Source: Varanus komodoensis (taxonomy: Eukaryota > Chordata > Lepidosauria > Squamata > Varanidae). From it: a stretch of 64,000 nucleotides of DNA. Every line of letters begins with the position of its first letter. Positions within the stretch are counted from its first letter, which is position 1. The notes below the pieces were generated by a model. That model ran no database searches. It was not told the DNA's origin and saw only the letters and a program-made list of their open reading frames with translations. Location of the stretch: the NCBI RefSeq assembly GCF_004798865.1, contig NW_025335468.1, positions 6,573,116-6,637,115 on the forward strand. The letters are read 5' to 3'. The position numbers and the translations under genes were made by a program. Of this stretch, positions 34,279-44,884 are shown piece after piece.

Positions 34279-34372
34279 AGCCCAATCCTATAAATGAATC
34301 CACACAGCTAAGTCCCATTTTGTACACAAGTCACTCTGACTTATTCCCAGGTAAATTGGATACGGCTTGTAG
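34279..34372. mobile_element. Palindromic MITE (GCAATCCTATGCATG family), copy 2
   Basis: CCCAATCCTATAAATGAATCC, then AGTCCCATTTTG, then TGACTTATTCCCAGGTAAATTGGATACGG. This follows the plan 'caatcctatgcatgtctac..aagtccca..tgggacttactcccaggtaagt..taggattgc'. Diverged but in the correct order. Confidence 0.55.
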
Positions 34373-37300
34373 TCTAATGAAGGAATCCTTTCCACATTAT
34401 CCAGTGAGTAAGGCCTGGTGATCCGACTGGTGATCCGAGTGGAATTTACTTTTGAGTAAATATGTCCATTCCACTAAATGGCTGCAAGAACACTCACTAT
34501 CGACCCATCCCCTGTAATCTCAAAGAGATTTACTGTGTGTAAACATGGTGTTCTTTTATTGGCGTAAGTGGGTTCTTTTATTGGGTGATAGTGTTTTAGT
34601 CTTTTGGTGGGTGATAGTTTTAATTATCTGACAGGACTGATTTTGAAGGGGTGCTGTTCTATGGGCAGTTTCCTTCTTTTCTCCATGGTAGTCCAGGTGC
34701 TTAGGCAGACACCTGATTATCTCAAACTATTTTCTATGCAGCATTTAGGACTTTCTTGGTCATAAGGCAAATCTGGAGAATGATGGTTGGGGGATTTTTT
34801 AGGCTGAATTTAGACAGAACCAAAGTGTGGAATGTCCTGAGGTTTCATACATTTTGATATGTATGTGCGGGGAGCTAGATTTCCCCCTTCACTCTTTCAA
34901 AGCAACAGACCTTTGGCAAAAGCTGTTTATTCTCCAGTGTACATCCAGCAAAGCATAGCAAAGAAAGGGCCTCTGAGCAGTTTGGTGACCCGCACTAGAA
35001 ACTACCTCCAAGAACCCTCCTTCTGAGTAAACCTGTGCCTCAGCCCTCTGCGAGGGTCCCTCTGGAGACGGGGCAGCACCCTGGCCATATGCCAACCCTC
35101 TAGTTGGCGAGATCTTCTTTCCTGATGCCACATCTTGGGGTAAAAGATGGTACCAGACTTGTCTGGCCCCTGCTCCACACCCCTTCCCAGCAGTTGCAGA
35201 CTGTGGCTATTCTCAGGGTCCACCTGAACCCCTGGAAAGGGCGGCCTTGAGATAAACCCTCCCACCTCTTCCATCTGGATATCTAAAGGCCCTATTTCCC
35301 AGGGCTCCTCCCCTTCCCCCTCTGAAGACTCCCAGTCTCCCTGGCCTTGAAACACACACCAAGAACTGCCGCCTCTTTCATTCCCAACAGTATGCATGCA
35401 TGCATGTATGAATTTTTGCTCTCATCCCCTGGCTGCCAGTGTCCTGTGTCACAAATGCGTATTGCAGGATAATTGTTCAGCTTTTTCGTTCACCAAAATT
35501 ATGTCTGATGAATGGTAATCTGTCAGGTTACGCTTTATACTAGTGAAAGCCATGATCAAACCAAGGGGTCATTATCCATCACAAGCAGTGAACCAGAAGA
35601 AGAGTGCAAGTGAGAGGCCATTCTTTAGTGATGGGCCACTGTACCAGTTCCATGGGTAGTGAATGATTTTGGCAGCCTTGTTACAACTGGCAAGCTGGGT
35701 GTGTAGGAGTGTTCTTTACAGCTCCATCTAGCTCCAAAATAAATTGATTTCTTTCAGTGTCTACATCTGAACACTTGAAAAACTCCAGGTAGCACTTGAA
35801 GGAGCCTGTTTTAATTGCCTCTCCGCCAGGCAATGGGCAGGGGGAACGGTAACAGGTGAGAGGGGACTCCCGGCTTTACTGCCAGAATATATGTGGGCTT
35901 GCAAGCCTCCATAGGACTGAGCAGGAGCCCTGCCAGAGCTTCTCCTTCACTAGCTGCATGGAGCAATTATGCTTTTGCAACTGAGCATTACAGGGCCTTG
36001 CAAGTACTCACAATCCCCTGGCTGACAGTGTCGTTTCCGTGCCATGCGACACTGTTTATGTAATCAAGGAGGGAATTCTCAAGTTGATGGGAATGGTATG
36101 CTTACTTATGACAGCTTCATACCGAGCAGTCAACAGGCCTGTCCTTGCCTTGTCTTTAACCACCCTCCCTGCCCCCCATCTCCACTTCCTCGTTTCCTGT
36201 TCCTCTTCCACACTTTACCTCCTTACTTTTCCTGATTTTACTTCTGAGCTTCATGCAAATTGTTACAAGCCCCACCAAACATGAGCTGCCTGGAACATTT
36301 ATGGCATGAAATTACATCCACACTAAGCAAACTATAGTTTGCACTCCAGAAGTGGGGTCATGTTGAAACACTGCAGTAGCGATCATCTTCCATACAGAAG
36401 GCAACAAAGAGAGTTGCTGCTTTTGAACTTGTGTGGTGCTGGAGTTGCTCTCACTGCAGCATTTCTGTCCTCTCACCATAAATTCCAATGGTTATTCTCC
36501 CTGCTTGACATCCGCATGAGTTGACTATTGAATTGGCTTTCGTGATCATGGAGCCAGTTTTGTGAGCGGTTCAACCATGGGGGCAAACTCATAGGGTTGC
36601 CACCTGGTTAATAAAACAAAAAAAGTCAATTCCAAATTTCCCATGCTTTAATGTGATATGTGATATCAGGAACAAGGATTCAACAAAAAAACCATGTACA
36701 GTATAGGCAACAAACACACCTCGTTGTAACTATATAATTAAAAGGATCTAGTTTTATTCAAGGGGAAGGGACTTACTGGCAATATTATCCCATAATGATA
36801 TGACTGTTTGCAACCTAGAAAACTGGTAGCCACAGTTACTGCGACTTGTCCAGCAGAGTTTGTCTTTTCAAATAGCAGGTTTATATTTGTTGAAAAAGCG
36901 GATTAAACAACTGATTAATCCTACTGGATGCTTTTCCCTGACCAACTCCACTGCGCAAGCAGCACCCGTCACTTGCACAATGGCAAATTGGCACTTTTGG
37001 GGTAAGCTGATATTGGTGGAAATGCCTGTTTGTAAAGGGAGGCAGGACTGTAGAGCTCACATAGGGGAACAAGCATCTTCACTCCTGTGGGGGCTTTACA
37101 GGAAGTGCTACATCACCCTTTGATGACTGCTGATCCCAAAGGCACATTGCTAGAACCAGCCCTCCACTTGCAGAAAGAAGTTAGTGTAGTGGAAATATGG
37201 GATATAAATGCCCTGCTGAATTCTGTTTATATACTGCATGTTTACCCTACTGTTCCTCTGAGAATATCAGGATGGAGTATGAAGTTCTCTCTCGCCTTCT

Positions 37301-38579
37301 GTTTTATCTTTACAGGCAATCCCATGAGAAAGGTTAAGCTGAGAGAAAGATGGACCAAACAGAGCAAATGCAGTGGTATATTTATGTCAGTTGTAAATTA
37401 AAAAAATACTGCCTCTTCCCAAACCTTGCTGGCTCACCCTGACCAGGGCAGAAGGGAGCCTCACCTTTCTCCCTGCCACATATTTCCTTTAGGTACTCCC
37501 CTACTCCCTAATTCCAGTGGGGACAGAATTGTGCCAGATCTCCCGCTGCCGATGCAGAACTATGGATTAGCAGACTCGGGGGCAAATCTGCTCCAGCCCA
37601 CTTCATGGCCTTCTGCTACCCGTCACCTTCTCATCCTAATCCCCTTCAGACAGCTGTCCAAGGGAGTCAGGTTTGCTCTGTGAGTGGGGATTTAAATCTT
37701 GGCCTCTTCCTGGAACTAGACTAGACACTCTAACCACTTGTATTGGGATTGACCCAAAGACATTATAACGAGGACTGTATGCTAGCATGGACTGTACTGG
37801 GCACTAGGAACAATAATAATGCCTATTTGCATGTCTTCTGGTCAGTCTCAGCAGACCAACACATCAAAGACACTACTGTGACTGCTACAAAGCTTGAATG
37901 AAAAGCCATTTCATACCCAATGCCATGTTTGGATTATCTGAGGTAATTTTTTAAAAAGCTGAATACAATGAACAAAGCTGCATTTTGATCCCCCTTCAAT
38001 GCAGAGCTTCCTTTTTCTCCAATAGCATGAGAAAAGCCAACAGTCTAGGATTGCAAGGCAAATCAAATGCATCAGTTTTCTGGAAGCATTTAGACTATGT
38101 TAATCCCTGGAATCAGTGCTTTTGCACAGTTCCTACTGAGATGTGAGCCTACAGCATTCTCACATGTTCCAGTGGGAGAGGACACCATATATTAACTACA
38201 CGACCTCCAAAATTCTTTCTACAACTTCAGTGACCAGCATGCCAGCAAAAGCGTGACTGTCATCCCAGTTCTAGTTCTCCTCTGTTTGGCAAAGATTGCA
38301 TGACAGAGCTCCCCACCTAAAAGACAAACGAGTATGAATAGATGTTTGCAACAGACCTCTGAATTCTGGGGCAGCCCAAATGGTCTGTAGGCTGCATCAT
38401 ATCCTTGTTTAGAGCTGTTATCTTAAGTCATGATTTTACGTATTCACCATTGAGTCAAAACTCCTTTATTTACTTCTGACATCAAGGGATGTTTCCCTTC
38501 TATTATGTTCAGCATAAGGAAAAGGAGTCCTGACAACTGACCAATTTTACAACACCAGGAAGCCATCCAGATTTTGCAT
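34373..38579. other. Unassigned DNA, no gene seen
   Basis: A long stretch without recognisable repeats or genes. Frames at 35002-35397 (minus), 36039-36284 and 36860-37401 (plus) are short and unassigned. The stretch at 34889-35397 is GC-richer. A TGCATGCATGCATG run occurs near 35394. Confidence 0.4.
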
Positions 38580-38725
38580 GAGTCATAAATGTTGCGAAGA
38601 AATGCTCCTGTCTGTCAAATTAATTTGAAATATCATCTGATCCCGCTCTAAGCTGATGTGCAAACAAAAGCACTGCTGATAATTAGATGATTCAAATCAA
38701 GCCTTGCATTTCCTTCACTTTAAGA
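38580..38725. promoter_or_regulatory. Candidate conserved non-coding element (enhancer-like)
   Basis: A non-repetitive block with CTGTCAAATTAATTTGAAATATC (the perfect palindrome TCAAATTAATTTGA lies inside), then TGTGCAAACAAAAGCACTGCTGATAATTAGATGATTCAAATCAAG and CTTGCATTTCC. It combines homeodomain TAATTA/AATTAG, POU-like ATTTGCAT-type and forkhead-like CAAACA words within about 130 bases. No transposon ends are seen. Confidence 0.35.
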
Positions 38726-39154
38726 TTTGTGTTTTGGGAATAATGCATAGAAAGAACCTGTTTAGAAGTATGTTGCTGTGTATTCATACGTAAGAAGGCT
38801 GTGGTCAAATACCATTGCCATGAGTCTGGGTGCAACATTTTCCCATTCTAGACTTATATAGCAATTAATTTTTGCTTCTCAGATGTGACAGACACAATCA
38901 GTTGGCTCACAGTTCTCTCTCTGTTTTACCTCATCTCTTTTTCTGAAAGGTCAGTGGCATGAGGAAGGAAGCAGTGATGAGATTCTATAGCTAATAAAGA
39001 AAGCAACAACACAGAGCATTTCACTTTGAGGACAATTTGGTGATAACATTCTGAGTAGTTCCTCATTTCCTTTTCCCCACCCAAAAACCTTGTTTTAGGA
39101 ATCATGGATGCTGCACTTGTAAATGTGGAATTCAATAAAACATTTAAGGGAGAG

Positions 39155-39248
39155 GGGCAACTTAGGGTCTTCCAGATATTGTTGGATTGCAACTCCCATC
39201 AGTCCTGCCCAGAGTGGTCAGTGATGAGGGATGGAACTTAGGGAAGTC
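39155..39248. mobile_element. Palindromic MITE copy
   Basis: GGGCAACTTAGGGTCTTCCAGATATTGTTGGATTGCAACTCCCATCAGTCC followed by TCAGTGATGAGGGATGGAACTTAGGG. The left arm is clear and the right arm decayed. Confidence 0.55.
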
Positions 39249-39594
39249 CATAAGTTGCACACCCATGATTTAGGGCATCAGGAAGTCCCGGAGTGGCCAA
39301 TCCACTCATGCATGGAGGGATCTCAGAAGGCTCCCTGGAGGACTGTAATCCCTCATCTGCCTCTCAAGGCCACTCCTTGTGCGGGAAACCTTTTGGCGCA
39401 CACACCCTATATTTCCAGTCATGGGCATTTATGACATTTGATGCATGCAGGGTCCTAGATACCTTTTGCCTACTTTGCATTACTTAAGCCAGAAACAGAG
39501 GGAGGCAGAGAGGTCCTATCTAGGCCACAATGGCTGCAGAGACAACATATGAGATACACCCAAGGTGCTGCATCTCCCATTATACTTGGCTGCC

Positions 39595-39770
39595 ATAACA
39601 CAAGGTAGCAAGAAGCTGGATCAGTCAAAGGTCCTATTTCTACAGAGGGATCAACCAGCTGCCTATGCTATAGGAAGCCCAAAAGCTGCATATGAGTGCG
39701 ATGGGTGTAATTATATTCAGAGGCATGTCGCCTCTGATTCTGGAGGAAGAGTGTAGCCATTATGAGCATA
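39595..39770 (+). mobile_element. Squamate SINE-like retroposon fragment
   Basis: AGCTGGATCAGTCAAAGGTCCTATTTC, then ACCAGCTGCCTATGCTATAGGAAGCCCAAAAGCTGCATATGAGTGCGATGG, then ATATTCAGAGGCATGTCGCCTCTGATTCTGGAGG. This is the known reptile order 'ctggatcagaccaaaggtcc ... ccagatgcctatgggaagcccacaagcaggac ... ttcagaggcatactgcctctgaacctggagg'. It is non-coding and moderately diverged. Confidence 0.7.
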
Positions 39771-41034
39771 CCTTGATTCAGTGTATATGCAAAAGTGTGC
39801 CCAAGTCCTGCATGAAGCCTTCCTTCTCGTCACAGTAAGTAATGCAGAGTTGCCATTGGTGGGAAGAACCTATCGGTGTTGGAGGGGGGGCATGTTGTAG
39901 AAAGCCTCTAGCCATTGGTTCAGTCCCAATGACATCATGATGAATGAGTTGGACCCAGAGGCCTCTTGTGCAAAACTGGTTACTTTTTTAAAGTGGTTAT
40001 TTTGTGCCATGGTATGTTTTAATGGATCAGTTACAAATTGGCCATAAGGGTCCATCCACTGCTACTTAATTCTGAATTACAGCCCATATTTTATATACTT
40101 TGAACAACAAGCATGGACCAGAAGTTGCGCTTTGTCTATAAGTATGTATTTAAAGGGTAGTATGAAAAAATCGCTTTCTCAAATATGCATACAACAGCAT
40201 ATTTCTAAAAGCTGCTAAAGGGCAAATAATTTATAGCACCTGAAACTTTGTATGTGTTTTGCAAAGCATGAAGGGACCAAGCTATTAAAGCTTTTTTTAT
40301 AGATTTTGCTGTAAAAAAATAACCCCAAAGCTTATATACTATCTGGGAGGAAACAGAAAGCATTACATAATGGAGCTGCATTTTAAGAAGTTGTCTTATA
40401 GTTCCATAGACCTGATGCAGCAGTGTGCATTGAACAGGTTCATGATATGTTGCTTAGGGGATAAAAGATTTAGCTACATCAAAATGAAGCAGTAGTCAGA
40501 ATGGCATGCAAGCAATAGCAGCACATTATATTAAACAACATTGGTGGTGCCTTTTTATGGTGACAAATCATTTTGAAAACCAGCTACTGCTGAAAGGAGA
40601 AAAAACGAATGACAAAATTTAGGTCAGGATTAAACTGTGAGAAGAAAAAGGCTTTGGGCTTGCATGTCTGCTTCTGAATCTGCCAGAATGATCCTTCCAT
40701 CTGTTGTAGGTGCCTCTGGCACCAGAGCCTTGGAAGAATCCAGTGCTCTGTGCTGTAAGCTAGCGCATGAATGTGCTAGGGCCACTTCTTTTCCTTTTAC
40801 ACACATTCCCTCCCAAGGAAACCAATGGCAGGGGATTGACTTCTCTCATTTCCAGGGCAGAGAGATCTGCAGCCATGTCAAACGGACTGCAGAGGTTCAT
40901 GCAGATGTTGGAAGGCTCCTCTGGCACACCTTCTCCAGCCCATACTTGTCAGAGTCTGTTTTTGATGGGCTCTACTGGAAGAAGGGCGAGGAGCTTATTA
41001 AGGTTCAAAAGCAGTATAGTGAACTTCTCCAGTG
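39771..41034. other. Unassigned DNA; longest frame of the window begins here
   Basis: A plus-strand frame of 180 codons (40637-41179) starts here and runs into LINE sequence. Its first two thirds (cysteine- and serine-containing, no repeats) match nothing I recognise. Upstream, 39771-40636 is AT-rich and unassigned. Confidence 0.3.
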
Positions 41035-41650
41035 TCCAAAAGCCAGGATAGATTATTGGAACCATGGCAAAGCCTTATGGCCTGTAGCTTTTTCAGAAGA
41101 TCAGCACAGAGAGCTGTTTCCTCAACTGTTCTGTGGCCAGCAGTTGCTGCCCAAGTCCAATTCGAGGTGCTTGTTGTGACATGTAAAGCCCTGAATGGCT
41201 TAGGACCTGAGTACCTGAAGGACTGCCTCCTCCCACGCAAACCTGCCCATCCCTTAAAATCAGGCCAGGAAGCCCTTCTGCAAGTGCCAACCCTCAAAGA
41301 GGTGCGGGGGATGGCAAATAGATGAAGGGCCTTCTCGGTGGCTGCTCCCTGCCTCTGGAATAGCCTCCTCTAGGATGTTTGCTTGGCGGCATCTCTATTA
41401 CAGTTTTGGTGCCAGGCAAAAACATTTCTTTTTAATATCCTTTTTAGTAATTGATCTCGCCCTCCCCTACAGTGCTGCTTTGTTTGGTTATTAGTGTTAG
41501 GTTTAAAATCTTAATAATGAAGTTTTATTTTTATTTCATATCTGTTTTTATCTTTATGCATTATATGTGTTTTTATGTTTATTGCAAGCCACCTTGAGAT
41601 TATGGTAACATGTGGCATATAAATTAAAGATTAAATAAATAACTAGATAG
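41035..41650 (+). mobile_element. L2-like LINE, C-terminus to 3' tail
   Basis: The plus strand reads VQFEVLVVTCKALNGLGPEYL, then KDCLLPRKPAHPLKSGQEALL and KEVRG. These correspond to 'VQFKVLVLTYKALNGLGPGYLKERLLP..P.PLRSAAEALL'. A stop interrupts the frame after MANR, but CLW.SLL and the gccaggcaaaaacatt region follow in order. The 3' end has GCAAGCCACCTTGAGATTATGG and a TAAATTAAAGATTAAATAAATAA tail. A 5'-truncated copy, less decayed than most in this window. Confidence 0.75.
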
Positions 41651-43159
41651 ATACTCGATAAATAAATAAGGGCTGCTTTTGCTGTAAGAACAAAACTATT
41701 TTCCTTAAAAGAACAGCTTCATTCCTGACTGCTGTCCCAGGTCTCCCAGGAAGGAAGTTTAATACCTCTGAAACAGTGTGCAAAAGGAAGTTTATAAAAT
41801 CAATGGCAAAAGATTTTGCCTTTTGTTTTCCGCCTTGGGGGAGGAATTAATGTGCCACTCATCCAGCAACTTGGGAGGCCCAGAGAGCATCCCCTGGCCC
41901 ATTCAGGGAACTATTGAAGCCACAGAGAAGGGGAATATAAACTTTCTTTTGCTTGCTATATTCTGCATCCATATTTCAAACTGTATTCAATAACCCATAT
42001 ATTGTATTTGACACAGATAGTTTTGTTTCTAAAATGAGGTGCCTTGGCTGGATCAGGCCCTGGGGTTAAATCAAGCACCAGCATTGGACACAAACCAACC
42101 TCAGAGGCTGGTTCAAGGTCATATCCCCTCCTCTAAGGGAGCACATCTCTCCCCCCTCAGAGGGGGGTGATCCAATATAACCTGTGGCCCAGTTGATGCT
42201 CTGGACCAGTGCCCACTTCAGGTTTTGGAGAGCTATTGAGCAAGACACCATCAATGGGCTCCCACCTAAGCCAGTCTACCTTCTCACCACCTTCTATTCT
42301 TCTTCCTCTTTCTCATCATTGCTACCACTTGTAGGCAGAAAGCCCATGAGAAAGTAGGCAGCGACATCTACTTCTCCTGCTCACCACAACCCTCTCTGGG
42401 CCAGGGTGAGAGGCAGATAAATGAGCCAGATGCAGTGGTGAAGGGGGGCAGCAAGACCAGGGGACTCTTGCTGGTGGGCCTCTATTGCTGTGCCCAACCA
42501 TGCCTGCTTGGCTCCGGCACTGCCAGAGACTTTAAGATTGCAGCCTAAGAGAAGTTATAAAAACAGTTTGCAACGCAGCATGTGGCCTAGCTAAGCGAAG
42601 AAAAATGGCCCAAACAAATTCAGTTTTGGATCTCAGCCACTGAATACAGGAAAGGCAAATTTGGTGAAGCTAATGAGGGGTATCTTTGTGGAGGCAACTC
42701 ATTGCCAATGTTTGTCCACATATTGGGAGCTGTTGTCTCCAGTGACAGCAAAGGAGGAAACCAGTATTATAAACATTTGGTCAGTGATGGTGGATGCATT
42801 TCTCATATGAGTAGAAGTGCAAGTCAAACATATCCGGCCTTGTAGAAAAAGCAATGCATGACATGTAGATGCATTCAATGTTGATTTACCCACAGGAAAC
42901 ATTTGGAAACTGGGTAAAATAGAGTGGTGCTCTTTCTGCTGAGTTCTTATTTATGAGGCTGCATAACAGATATACTCAGGGAGTTTAATATTACAGCATA
43001 ATTGGCTCGAAGGCAAAGAGTCCTCCAGAGGGACTTTCAATAACTGCAGATCACCCCAATCTTTCTCTGTGAAAGTGAATAACGGTGACTTCATAGTGCC
43101 ATTGCAAGAGCATGACACACAATGAAGACAAGTCATTTGGAATATTATAAGTATTATGT
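41651..43159. other. Unassigned DNA, no gene seen
   Basis: No gene recognised. The part at 42940-43030 is AT-rich and non-repetitive but short. The GC-richer part at 42280-42540 contains proline/cysteine-rich frames without assignment. Confidence 0.4.
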
Positions 43160-43260
43160 AAATTGGGGTGGGCAACGTGGGGCCCATTGGCCTGATATGA
43201 CCTCCCTGGCTTTTTGATGGCCCTCATTGCTGTCAAATTTTCCACTGCACTGAAGCAGGG
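43160..43260. mobile_element. hAT-like terminal piece (low confidence)
   Basis: TTGGGGTGGGCAACGTGGGGCCCATTGGCC resembles the 'caggggtgggcaacctgtggccc' start of hAT MITEs. A matching right end was not found. Confidence 0.35.
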
Positions 43261-44099
43261 GTGCCTCCCAGGAGAAGTATTCCATATCCAAGCACATGTG
43301 CTCCCTACACACCCTGTTTTCAAGCAAGATCAAAACTGCTGCACCAAAAAGTGCAGCAAATTTGGCAGCAACAGGACTCAGCTCCCAGTGGGCATCTGGA
43401 AGCACCACAGCCCTTCAATTCAATTCAATATGCAGAGGCATGAGGGGACAGCTTATAAAAGTCTTAAATAAATAAATAAATTCATGGAAGTGGATCAACC
43501 TAATATAACAGATATGTAGCACTGTTGTGTTATGTTTGCATTTTTGCCAAATTATTGCTGAGCCTAATATCATCTGGTACATTCACATGATGTTGATTAC
43601 TTTTGAGGTCCAATCAATTTGATCAATTTCAATCAAAGATACTGAAACACACTTAAGTTTCACTTAAACTAATGGGACTCAGAACTGCAAAACATTGATT
43701 GTACAGTGCCCATATTCTTCTGGTTATGTAATTAATAGTTACGCTTGTAACATTATAAAAATGTCACATCCCACCTGCAATGGGAAGCCTTCTGCAGAAG
43801 TTGGCAAATGTTTGCAGCAAGTGTATTTCGCTATGGAGAGAATGCACATGCTGGGGATGAAAATCACAGCAGACAGTCCTCTGTGAAGAAGAGCATGCTG
43901 CTGCATTCACCTGTCCTTGCATTCCCCTATCCCAGCCTTCACGCTGTACCTAACTACTTTGCAGAATTTAATGAACCCAGTGGAGGGCAAAGGGTTAAAT
44001 GGTCCTACTTCCACCCTGGCTAGGGTCCACATCCTGCTGAACTGCTGACTGTGTCATCTGTCCTATTATGCTATGATTCTATGTAGGGAAAGGGGTTTT
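43261..44099. other. Unassigned DNA
   Basis: Contains TTATAAAAGTC followed by a (TAAA)n run at 43465-43482, which is more likely a retroposon tail than a promoter. No gene assigned. Confidence 0.35.
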
Positions 44100-44320
44100 T
44101 TTAAAGATTTTTTTTATGTGAACATGAAAATTTCTATGCATGTATTTTTATGCAATTTTGGAGAAAATTGTCCTAATATAATGAATTTAGCATTATTCTC
44201 TCTAACATGCACATTTATGTACATTTTACACTAATATGGAAATATAAACATGCATTTTCCATTGGAGAACTCCATTGCAAAAGTTGGATGAATGCAAATT
44301 TTGAAGATTAACTGGTTTAA
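44100..44320. repeat. AT-rich dispersed repeat, third copy
   Basis: ATGCATGTATTTTTATGCAATTTTGGAG, CCTAATATAATGAATTTAGC, ACATGCACATTTATGTACATTTTACACTAATATGG, then CATTGGAGAACTCCATTGCAAAAGTTGGATGAATGCAAATTTTGAAG. The order matches the copy at 10085-10330. Confidence 0.5.
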
Positions 44321-44694
44321 AAGTGCAAGATTCAGTAAGTCCATATTAAAATATTATATGATTTCATAACATTTTAATATGTTCTATGAGCTTTTAGAAT
44401 TGCCTATGTCGCAGCTTTATATTACTAAAGCAAAGTTCTTCCCTCATGTCATGGGTGAGAACATCTTTGATTCATTTTGTGCCCCACCCCCACAAAATTA
44501 TTGCTCAAAAAGTGGGCACATTTCATAGGGAGCAAATATTTTGGAGTTGGGGTGGATATTTTGGTCCTCTTTTTTGGGGGAGGGAGGGGGTAAAATCTGT
44601 TCTCCCATTTCAGCTCAGTCCCTAAGTTACACGTGCTCACATCTTTCTCACTGACCTAAACGTGCTTCATCTGACAAGGAAAGATCCTATTGAT

Positions 44695-44876
44695 CAGAGG
44701 TGGCCCAGCTGAGGCTCAGGGGCCACATGTAGCTCTTTGAGTTTATTTTGCACCCACACCCGCTTGCCGCTCACTGCCTGCCACTGCCACAGCCTGCGGG
44801 CACCTCACTGGCAGCTCTCGAATATCTGACAACGACCACATGTGGCTCTTCCACTGAGGAAGTCTGGCCACCCCTG
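44695..44876. mobile_element. hAT-type MITE, CAGNGGTGGCC family
   Basis: A 182-bp element. Left terminus CAGAGGTGGCCCAGCTGAGG; the right terminus in reverse complement is CAGGGGTGGCCAGACTTCC. Inside both arms is GCCACATGT-GGCTCTT-type text (GGCCACATGTAGCTC left, GACCACATGTGGCTC right). Flanked by CTATTGAT (44687-44694) and CTACAGAT (44877-44884), an 8-bp duplication with 6 of 8 matching. No coding content. Confidence 0.75.
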
Positions 44877-44884
44877 CTACAGAT

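Noticed and set aside
43455-43465. TATAAAAG-like sequence as a promoter
   Set aside because: It directly precedes a (TAAA)n run and has no upstream boxes, so it is more likely part of a retroposon tail.
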